Source of the DNA: Viola odorata
Lineage: Eukaryota > Streptophyta > Magnoliopsida > Malpighiales > Violaceae
NCBI GenBank assembly: GCA_963691705.1
Contig: OY829543.1
Location: forward strand, 30,155,523-30,219,522
Length of the DNA stretch: 64,000 nt
Direction of reading: 5' to 3'
The first letter of the stretch is position 1. Every line of letters starts with the position of its first letter. Positions 53,414 to 61,370 of this stretch are shown in pieces. Both the position numbers and the translations under genes were made by a program. The notes beneath the pieces are model-generated. The model made no database searches. It was not told where the DNA came from and saw only the letters and a list, made by a program, of their open reading frames with translations.

Positions 53414-54496
53414 TGATACGATCCCAAGATGTATCACGCGGTTCCATAGCCAAAAGCGTCAAGACGAGACAGAACTAGAAAGACGCGTAGCTGGAACCAT
53501 ATTCGTGAAACGGCACTTGCCCGTTTCACCCCGAAACGGCACTTGCCTGTTTCACCTCAAAACGGCCCTTGGCCGATTCATCTGTCAGCTTCACGTGGCC
53601 GATCTCTCCAACGCATGTCCGATTGTTATTAACGACTTCCTGTTACGATTTCTCCTGTTCTTCACAAGGAAGGCGTTAACCCGTTTCGTACTCTTGCCGT
53701 TTCTTGCTAGAACGGCGCTTGTCCGATGTGAAGGAAACGGTGTCTGGCCGATCGAGCTAGTTGGGGACTCTTGTCTGATGAGCAAGCCTTGGCGTCCGCC
53801 CGATGCAGCAGAAACGGCTCTTGTCCGTTTCAGTGGCTTGACCGTTCCACTCAAACGGCACTTATCCGTTTGCGTTTGCTGTGCCCATTCCGCGTGTCCG
53901 TTTTGGCACCTATCTGCCCTTGAATGAAACGGCTCCTGCCCGATTGGTCCCTACCTCTATCGGCACTTGTCCGTTTCTGTTGTCCAGAAGCTGCACGCGT
54001 TTATTGCTTTTACTTTGTTTAGCTAATTAATTAAGTAGACATTTAATTAATTAGTTAAGTATCTACTTTATGTAATATTCCTCTTTTGGAATTAGGGTTT
54101 ATTTGTAACCTATATAAGGAGCCTTTTGGCCTCCTTAGAAAGGAGGCTGTTATTTGATAAATTGAGTTAATCTCTTCAATCTCCGCCCCTTGTTCAAGTT
54201 GGTTGAACCTTGTTATTCTTGAGTCCGCAATACTTGAGTCTTATACAAGTAAATCTTGGAATTGCATTATTGTCTCGTTTATCTTAGTGTGATTCTCACA
54301 TTGTTGAGTCTAGTCCTAAGAACCCGATTCAAGACCCTTGACTTGAAATCGATTAGGGCACTTAGCACAGGTTAGCTAGTGGTCTAAGCTCGTACTTGTC
54401 GAGTTATCTATCAGTTCTATCTATTCCGCAGGAAATCCGTCTTTGAACAAAGATCACAGTTGGTGTTACGCATCCTAAGGAACCAGGATCGTATCA
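53414..54496 (+). repeat. 5' LTR of element F (1083 bp)
   Basis: It begins TGATACGATCCCAAG and ends GGATCGTATCA. U3 (53505-53990) is packed with AAACGG/CCGTTT and CGGC-CCGATT hairpin units. TATATAAGG is at 54111-54119. Confidence 0.93.
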
Positions 54497-54529
54497 GTTG
54501 GTAGCGGAGCTTAAGGCGTTCAAAGATTG

Positions 54530-55416
54530 GTAAGTATCGTTCTTTGTTTCAAGTTTTCATTGTTGAAATCGGTAAATCATTCTACTCCATTCTAAAACCG
54601 ATTTCTTTGCTGTACTTGGTTAGTATATGTGCAAATTCTGGTCAGTTGTCAAAATTGTTTTAACATATCAGTTGGTATCCGAATTGGGTGATACTGGTCT
54701 TGTTAGAAAGCTGTGTTTGTTGGGCGTTGAAATCTGAAAGAATCAGTAGATTCGGAGTTAAGGATTAAAAGTTGTGATCGAAACAGTACACGGTGTTCAT
54801 CTTCAATTGTTGATTTGATTTGATTTTCTCCATAAAAGGAAATTCGGATTTTTATCAATTAGTGGAGAACATTGCCGTGGGAATATTTCAACCTTTTGTT
54901 GGGGAATATTGCTTTCTTGTTTTCCACTAGACATTACCTTTTGTCTCCCACTAAAAACAATTAGAATATTCCTTTTGTCCATAACTTTTGGTAAATTAAT
55001 TCAAAAGGAGGAATCTTCCACCTTTTCTTGTCTCCACTAGCCAAAAGTGTGCCTTCCACTCATTTAATTAATTAAATTGAAACAAATTGAAGTGAGTCAT
55101 TTCCAAGTCAATTTGTCTCTTTTCTTTGATTCTTTTCTTTGATTTCTTTTCCACTTGTTATTTGTTTAATTGGTTGCTATTGCAATTATTCGAGTAACAA
55201 GTATCACCTTTTGTTCGAAGCTAGTTGTCTTTGAGAGTCTTCTTGGAAGCTTTTCTTGGAAATCTAGTGTCTCACTAACACTTAAACATTGCAGGATTTA
55301 TTGTGTGATTTTATTGGTGAGATTATTAGAGATATCTAAACACGAGAGTAAACACGTGAGGGAGTGCTAAGTTTAGTACAATTTTATGTTTGCTTGCTAG
55401 TGTTGTGAATTTACAG
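54530..55416 (+). other. Predicted 5'-leader intron of element F
   Basis: Donor ATTG/GTAAGTATC and acceptor GAATTTACAG/G. 887 bases. The body is only partly similar to that of E, while both borders are conserved. Confidence 0.5.
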
Positions 55417-55426
55417 GAATTACAGC

Positions 55427-57256
55427 ATGACTGCCTCACAATGGTCCGAAAGGCGTGAAAGGAGTTTGAGGACTAAGGCCGAAACATGTAACGGACTTCC
55501 GCCGTTTGCTGCAATGAACAGTCCGCAGGCTTATTTGGATTGGGAGCGAGATGTGCAAACTATCTTTCGCTGCCATGATTATTCAGAACGGAAGAAAGTC
55601 AGGTTAGCAGTGGCTGCCTTTACTGGGGACGCTTCACGTTGGTGGAATCAGCTCAATCACCAGAGAACGGCTGTTTATGCTGAACCTATTGTTGAGTGGG
55701 GAGAGATGAAAAGGGTCATGAGGAATCAGTTTGTTCCTACTAACTTCAATCGGGAGCCGCTCCGACAGTTGAAGACCTTGACACAAGGAATTAAGAGTGT
55801 TGAGGAATACTTTAATGAGATGGAGATTGCCTTAGAGAGAGCACAAGTCGAGGAGACCGAACGGAAGTCGATGGAACGATTCTTCAAAGGTCTCAATCGG
55901 GAGATAGCCGATCTGCTCCAGTATGTTGAATTCTTCTCCTTAGAGGATATGTTACAAACGGCGATCAGCGTGGAGAAGCACCGGAGACAACGGCATCCTT
56001 ATCATCGTTGCAGACCTACTGAGCCGACGGTGAGGAGGGAGCCGCTTGGGCAGAAAGCTGATATCGGTTTGAGTCCGATTCCAATCACAGATGTACAACC
56101 GGACACTGAAGTGAACGAGGAGGAACTAAAGCGGTTTCGAAAAGCTAATACCGATTCACCAATTCCCAAGGATATTGAGCGAAACAGAGAGGAGATCGGG
56201 CATGAACCGATTCTTGAGATTCAAGTCGCTGAGGTGCCTGCTGTTACTGAAATTGTTCTCACTGACATCGAGCAAGATTCGAGGGCGAATCTTCTTGAAG
56301 AAAGGGAGAATGATATGGGTTCCAAAATGGAAATTTCTACGGAAATTTCTATAATCAAAGTTCAAGCATCCAACTTCTATGAAGACAAGTTCCTTATTCA
56401 AGAAGAGAAGTCCAATACTTGTCTGGTGTTGGAACGAGAGCAAGATGTTTTGACAAGGACAGAGTTGTCTCCGTTGCAACAACCAGAGTTGGTTGCCATG
56501 GGTAATCCCTTTCCTCCATGTGTTTCCGTTCTTGATTCTAACAGAATTGTTGTCTTAAAAGAATCAGATTCGAGGACGAATCTTTCTGAAGGGAGAGGGA
56601 ATGATGTGAATCCTCCTCCGAACAATCCTAGCACATCGGCCTGGAAGCGCAAGAGATGGCGCGAGCATATCATGAGAAAACTTTCCTGGACAAACTATGC
56701 TGAGCAAGATTCGAGGACGAATCTTTCCGAAGAAGAAGGGAATGATACGATCCCAAGATGTATCACGCGGTTCCATAGCCAAAAGCGTCAAGACGAGACA
56801 GAACTAGAAAGACGCGTAGCTGGAACCATATTCGTGAAACAGCACTTGCCCGTTTCACCCCGAAACGGCACTTGCCCTTTTCACCTCAAAACGGCCCTTG
56901 GCCGATTCATCTGTCAGCTTCACGTGGCCGATCTCTCCAACGCATGTCCGATTGTTATTAACGACTTCCTGTTACAATTTCTCCTGTTCTTCACAAGGAA
57001 GGCGTTAACCCGTTTCGTACTCTTGCCGTTTCTTGCTAGAACGGCGCTTGTCCGATGTGAAGGAAACGGTGTCTGGCCGATCGAGCTAGTTGGGGACTCT
57101 TGTCTGATGAGCAAGCCTTGGCGTCCGCCCGATGCAGCAGAAACGGCTCTTGTCCGTTTCAGTGGCTTGACCGTTCCACTCAAACGGCACTTATCCGTTT
57201 GCGTTTGCTGTGCCCATTCCGCGTGTCCGTTTTGGCACCTATCTGCCCTTGAATGA
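55427..57256 (+). CDS. Gag-like protein of non-autonomous element F
   Basis: 609 residues. Residues about 25-190 form a retrotransposon Gag capsid domain homologous to that of E: DWERDVQTIFRCHDYSERKK, ASRWWNQLNHQRTAVYAEP, FVPTNFNREPLRQLKTL, YFNEMEIALERAQVEETER. There is no zinc knuckle. Residues about 200-450 are acidic and of low similarity to anything known. They contain three copies of a short peptide (DSRANLLEERENDM, DSRTNLSEGRGNDV, DSRTNLSEEEGNDT), each encoded by a hairpin-plus-polypurine-tract module. The last 171 residues are read from U3 of the 3' LTR. Protein function is probably particle formation. Whether the tail has a role is unknown. The Met at 55427 is the first after the predicted acceptor. 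Confidence 0.82.
   Translation: MTASQWSERRERSLRTKAETCNGLPPFAAMNSPQAYLDWERDVQTIFRCHDYSERKKVRLAVAAFTGDASRWWNQLNHQRTAVYAEPIVEWGEMKRVMRNQFVPTNFNREPLRQLKTLTQGIKSVEEYFNEMEIALERAQVEETERKSMERFFKGLNREIADLLQYVEFFSLEDMLQTAISVEKHRRQRHPYHRCRPTEPTVRREPLGQKADIGLSPIPITDVQPDTEVNEEELKRFRKANTDSPIPKDIERNREEIGHEPILEIQVAEVPAVTEIVLTDIEQDSRANLLEERENDMGSKMEISTEISIIKVQASNFYEDKFLIQEEKSNTCLVLEREQDVLTRTELSPLQQPELVAMGNPFPPCVSVLDSNRIVVLKESDSRTNLSEGRGNDVNPPPNNPSTSAWKRKRWREHIMRKLSWTNYAEQDSRTNLSEEEGNDTIPRCITRFHSQKRQDETELERRVAGTIFVKQHLPVSPRNGTCPFHLKTALGRFICQLHVADLSNACPIVINDFLLQFLLFFTRKALTRFVLLPFLARTALVRCEGNGVWPIELVGDSCLMSKPWRPPDAAETALVRFSGLTVPLKRHLSVCVCCAHSACPFWHLSALE
56276..56315 (+). other. Internal hairpin/polypurine-tract module, copy 1 (element F)
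   Basis: GATTCG-AGGG-CGAATC, then GAAGAAAGGGAGAA, then TGATATG, which mimics an LTR start. Confidence 0.75.
56567..56612 (+). other. Internal hairpin/polypurine-tract module, copy 2 (element F)
   Basis: GATTCG-AGGA-CGAATC, then GAAGGGAGAGGGAA, then TGATGTGAATCC, identical over 12 bases to the start of the 5' LTR of element E. Confidence 0.78.
56708..56742 (+). promoter_or_regulatory. Element F stem-loop and polypurine tract (functional copy)
   Basis: GATTCG-AGGA-CGAATC (56708-56723), then GAAGAAGAAGGGAA abutting the 3' LTR at 56743. Confidence 0.8.
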
Positions 57257-57825
57257 AACGGCTCCTGCCCGATTGGTCCCTACCTCTATCGGCACTTGTC
57301 CGTTTCTGTTGTCCAGAAGCTGCACGCGTTTATTGCTTTTACTTTGTTTAGCTAATTAATTAAGTAGACATTTAATTAATTAGTTAAGTATCTACTTTAT
57401 GTAATATTCCTCTTTTGGAATTAGGGTTTATTTGTAACCTATATAAGGAGCCTTTTGGCCTCCTTAGAAAGGAGGCTGTTATTTGATAAATTGAGTTAAT
57501 CTCTTCAATCTCCGCCCCTTGTTCAAGTTGGTTGAACCTTGTTATTCTTGAGTCCGCAATACTTGAGTCTTATACAAGTAAATCTTGGAATTGCATTATT
57601 GTCTCGTTTATCTTAGTGTGATTCTCACATTGTTGAGTCTAGTCCTAAGAACCCGATTCAAGACCCTTGACTTGAAATCGATTAGGGCACTTAGCACAGG
57701 TTAGCTAGTGGTCTAAGCTCGTACTTGTCGAGTTATCTATCAGTTCTATCTATTCCGCAGGAAATCCGTCTTTGAACAAAGATCACAGTTGGTGTTACGC
57801 ATCCTAAGGAACCAGGATCGTATCA
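56743..57825 (+). repeat. 3' LTR of element F (1083 bp)
   Basis: Nearly identical to 53414-54496. The first 514 bases continue the Gag-like frame. TATATAAGG is at 57440-57448. Confidence 0.93.
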
Positions 57826-57830
57826 CTTGC

Positions 57831-58498
57831 CCACGTACCTTTGACAAGCTCACGTTATGTTTGGCAAATAAAAACTCCAAGGCATTCTTGAGAGAGCAAG
57901 CACGTGTGTCAGTAACATGAATAAGACTAAGAAAACGTTCAATAATTTGCCCCTTCTTATTCACATACCGCAAAACAACACCCATTTGCTCTTTAATTGA
58001 TATGTCACGGCATTCATCAATTAAAATAGCAAAAAAATCATCTCCAATATCCTCAAGAATAATATTAGTAGTCTCACTAGATGCAACACTAATAATTTCT
58101 TTTTGGATACTTGGTGCTATCAACTTAAGAGTTCCACGAGCTTTACTCAAAATATTTCTAATGGTCTCATTGTGGTTAGCAAGGAACTGTAAAAGCTCAA
58201 GAAAATTTCCTTTATTAATTGAATCTTCAGACTCAACATCACCACGAAAAGCTAGTCCTTGACGAAGTAGAAACCGAATACAATCAACTACAGCAGTCAA
58301 CTGAATCCGATAATCTTGTTTTATTTGACTAGATTGTTGAGAAAGAGCCACTTCAATATGTTGCTCTTGATTCATCAATGCTTCACATTTTCTCCAAGCA
58401 TCATTATGACCACTTTTAACACCACCGATATGTGTATGTAATCGTTCTTTCGCGTTTTTCCAATTGTCAAAGCCAGTAGAAATAAAAACACCACTCCC
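57831..58498 (-). pseudogene. hAT transposase, middle part (DUF4371)
   Basis: On the minus strand, after a premature TGA, the same frame continues FISTGFDNWKNAKERLHTHI, then FLLRQGLAFRGDVESED, FFAILIDECRDISIKEQ with the first catalytic Asp, and FAKHNVSLSKVRGQ up to the insertion of F. The stop at 58499-58501 lies where a Gly codon is expected. Apart from that nonsense codon the frame is open from 58888 to the insertion. Confidence 0.87.
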
Positions 58499-58888
58499 TC
58501 ATTGGTCTCCATTCACTGAACCCATCAAATAACAACATAAACAAAAAACTGCATCTTTGGACGAACTATACTCCAACCAAGTACCAAATTCATCATACCA
58601 TTTAGGACTAAAACGTCGTTGAATTCTCCCAATTAATGTTTTAGGAAACTCTATGTCTCGTGGTTGACAAGGACCTTTCAACAAATAAGCTCTACGAATT
58701 TTATCCCGATCATTAGGATGGTATGCTAAAATTTGAGGTCGCATACCTGGATCAGCAGAAAGATTTTCCAAATCAACTTCTAAAAATCTCTTCGACTTCT
58801 TCGCAAGTCGTTCTTCACTTTCATTTAGACCAACATTTGATGATATCGATGGTGCTTGAGTAGATGGTTTAATCAAATATTTGTTCAT
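58499..58888 (-). pseudogene. hAT transposase, N-terminal TTF zinc-finger part
   Basis: It starts MNKYLIKPSTQAPSISSNVG at 58888. The TTF-type zinc-finger region is QPRDIEFPKTLIGRIQRRF with KWYDEFGTWLEYSSSKDAVF and CLCCYLM. This domain binds transposon DNA in this hAT group. It ends at the TGA at 58499-58501. The start matches the usual beginning of the family. Confidence 0.85.
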
Positions 58889-60135
58889 ATCTGGGGGGAA
58901 AATATATTATACAATTAGCATATTTGTCCATATTTGTCGAAAAAATTAATACAACCAATTGAGGTCAAAAATTTTACATAAATTGAAAAGCATTGCAAAA
59001 TATACGAGATTAAACTGAATTTTAATAAAATGAATTTCATCAAGCAACAATAAAATGCTATAATTATCATTCAACTGAATTTTAATAACAGTGCAGTAAT
59101 TCCTGACCCTTCAGTACTAAAACTTCCGTAACTCCTTCCATAGGCCTTCAAATGACCTGACACTTGAACCAACAGAAAGTAGACATCTGGGGCATCAAAA
59201 TCCATAGGTCATACGTTCAATTTGGATGTCGTTTGACCTTCCAAAAGTCCGTTGAAAATGCCCCAAGAAAATTGACATTTTTGTGTTTAATGCTCAACAT
59301 TTTATAAAGGATAAAAAGTCATGATTTTGATAATTATTGCCATATTATATTACACAAACCAGCGGTGTATGGTGTTAGCATATGACATTTAATTTTTTTT
59401 GGACAATCCATGTGAGAAATAATTGAACTTTTCATTAAAACAAAGGAACAAGAACAAAGGAATAAGCACAAGGAACAAGAACACTGCTGCTAACAACAGC
59501 AGCAAAACAAGCAAGCCTACCTGCTGGGCGGTGGCTGCTGTGGGCGGTGGCGACCGGCGAGAGGAGTAGAGGTTGAGCGGAGGCAGAGCAGAGGCGATTT
59601 AGGGACAGATTAGGGATTTGAGATTTGGGGATTTGACGATTAAGAGGCAATTTTCTAAATTAGGAGCAGAGGGTTTAGGTGCAGAGGCAATTTTCTTAGG
59701 TTGGGTTAGGGATTTGGGGTGGGTTAGGTTATGAATTTGGGCTAGGCTGCATACTAAATTTTTTTTTTACATTAGCTCACTGAGGGCATAAGCCCACAGT
59801 GGCCACCCCCTGGATCCGTCCTTGGACATAACATAAAATATTATTAAGCTATTAACTTTAAAAAAAATTAAAAAATTAAAAAACTGTTAAGTATGCAAAG
59901 TGAAGAAAATAATAGTGAAATGTTACCTATGAATGTAGTTCGTAACTCAATAGCTAATAGCTTAATAATGAATAGGTAATTGTGATTTATATATGTAAAA
60001 CTTTCAACATTTGTTCAATATTTAACTTTTTCTTCTTCTTCTAATAAAATTTTAATTCATGTTATAAATAAAATATTAACTATTTGTTTAAAAAACTAGA
60101 TTGATTTAAATAATCTATATATATACTAAAAAATA

Positions 60136-60252
60136 CTCCCTCTGTCCGGAAATAACTGTCTTTTTAGCACAGTAAAGTAAACATTAAAAAGTCAAGTAAA
60201 GTGTACAGTAACTTTCCGTAGATTTTCGCCACTTAATACCGTCCGGAGGGAG
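60136..60252. mobile_element. Stowaway-like MITE (117 bp)
   Basis: The ends are CTCCCTCTGTCCGGAAA and CCGTCCGGAGGGAG, with TA on both sides (60134-60135 and 60253-60254), as for Tc1/mariner-type Stowaway elements. No coding capacity. Confidence 0.85.
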
Positions 60253-60482
60253 TATTAATTATAATGTTCAAAACAAATTGTGTCATTTATAGTCATTTTA
60301 CATTCTAACCATAATTTTAACAGCAGTTTTTACCAAACACTATAAACAACTTCTGATTTTTCATAACACTTTTAACAAATATTTACCAAACAACATACTA
60401 GTTTCTCCAGAAATGATTTTCACACTGCACTTTTTCCAACAGTACTTTTCCAACTAAAACCATATTCGCAAAGGGAGCCTAA

Positions 60483-61106
60483 GAACAACACAACCACCTA
60501 CCTGGCTCGTTGACAAGCTCTCCTCTCTAGCCCCACTGACTCTGCTAACAAAAGCTTGATAAGCTCAGTTTTTTTATAGATGAATTTGTTACTGTCCAAG
60601 TTTTTTACATTTGAGTTCTCATTTTATTAAATTTAGTTGTTGGATCCAATTATTTATAGTCCCGGGCTTGCTACTTTTATTGGCCCATTAGAATGAAGTA
60701 GGCCACTTTTCTATTGGCCCATTACAATCCTTTAAAGTTTTATGTAATTCTCTTTTTTCATCTTCCTTCTCTAATATCTGCATATTTACTCTTACAATTG
60801 CAGTAGTAGCAGATTTAGTCTGTTACAACAACCACTAGAAAAAATTTAAAGGAAATTTTTTGAATTTTTTAACAAACCAAAAATCAAAATGTGTATTAAA
60901 CTGTTTTTTTATAACTGTACATTTAGTATTATCACTCTTATTTGTGGTGACATTTCAGGTTTTTTAGAGGGTAAAAAATAGATATTTATTAATTTCGTTA
61001 TGAATAATGAAATTTTAGTTTGCGCTGTTGTTTGTTTTTTTATAGGTATAATTAAAATATTATTAATTTTTTTCTGAAAAAATAAAAAACTTTACAGGTT
61101 GCCTAC
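60483..61106. other. Non-coding, AT-rich sequence
   Basis: No gene or transposon end is recognised. Confidence 0.5.
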
Positions 61107-61108
61107 TA

Positions 61109-61368
61109 CTCCCTCCGTCCCACAAAGTATGACGTTTTAGCTTTTGCTTTTACTGTTTCGGCACGTATCTTAAAACGGCCGGTAGACTCACTATTTGAGA
61201 CAATTTTGCCCCTAATTTTTTCTGGGAAGTACGTTAAGGATTAACGTACGTTCACAAAAAATTTCGGATTTTTTTGAGGTCAAATAGTGCCTCATCCGAT
61301 CTCCTCGATATGCGTTCCCTACTGAATATTAGGATGCGAGGAAGTCATACTTTGTGGGACGGAGGGAG
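61109..61368. mobile_element. Stowaway MITE (260 bp)
   Basis: Near-perfect terminal inverted repeats, CTCCCTCCGTCCCACAAAGT at the left and its complement at the right, continue into ATGAC. TA duplications lie at 61107-61108 and 61369-61370. Confidence 0.95.
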
Positions 61369-61370
61369 TA

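Larger units (their letters stand above)
53414..57825 (+). mobile_element. Non-autonomous Gag-only LTR retrotransposon F (4412 bp)
   Basis: It has two 1083-bp LTRs (53414-54496 and 56743-57825) and an exact 5-bp duplication CTTGC (53409-53413 and 57826-57830). By eye the LTRs differ at only about four positions, which makes this the youngest insertion in the window. The inside has a primer site, a predicted leader intron and one 609-codon Gag-like frame. There is no protease, RT, RNase H or integrase. The primer site, intron signals, U5 and the U3 hairpin style match element E, so E-type enzymes could mobilise it (inference). It interrupts the hAT transposase gene next to a catalytic motif. 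Confidence 0.92.
51846..59824 (-). mobile_element. hAT transposon with ZMYM1-like transposase, split by element F
   Basis: The ends are GAGGGACGGATCCAGG on the left and, complemented, CAAGGACGGATCCAGG on the right, with an exact 8-bp duplication GACATAAC (51838-51845 and 59825-59832). The minus strand carries a broken transposase with TTF zinc finger, DUF4371 and hAT dimerisation parts. Element F interrupts it at 53414-57825. Without F and one copy of its duplication the transposon is about 3.56 kb, a normal size. It is inside the PIF/Harbinger-like element. Regions 58889-59824 and 51846-52091 are its untranslated ends and show no other gene. Confidence 0.9.
49434..60479. mobile_element. PIF/Harbinger-like TIR element carrying ARF exons (interrupted by a hAT transposon)
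   Basis: The left end (from GTACCCCTTTGGCATTGTGG) and the complement of the right end (GGCTCCCTTTGCGAATATGG) match at about 25 of 32 bases over the part starting CCCTTTG and ending GGAAAAGT. TAA flanks both sides (49431-49433 and 60480-60482), the duplication size of PIF/Harbinger elements. Without the nested hAT element the length is about 3.06 kb. There is no transposase. The inside holds a TC-rich leader-like stretch (49690-49805), two ARF exons, unidentified exon-like segments and a Stowaway MITE. Inner sequence near the left end has small palindromes (AAGCTTCCCAAGAAGCTT, GGAGCAAATTGCTCC). Superfamily and ends are inferred. Confidence 0.5.

Noticed and set aside
53505..53927. 140-codon frame in the 5' LTR of F as a separate gene
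   Set aside because: It is the LTR copy of the tail of the Gag-like frame; no start or Gag part precedes it.
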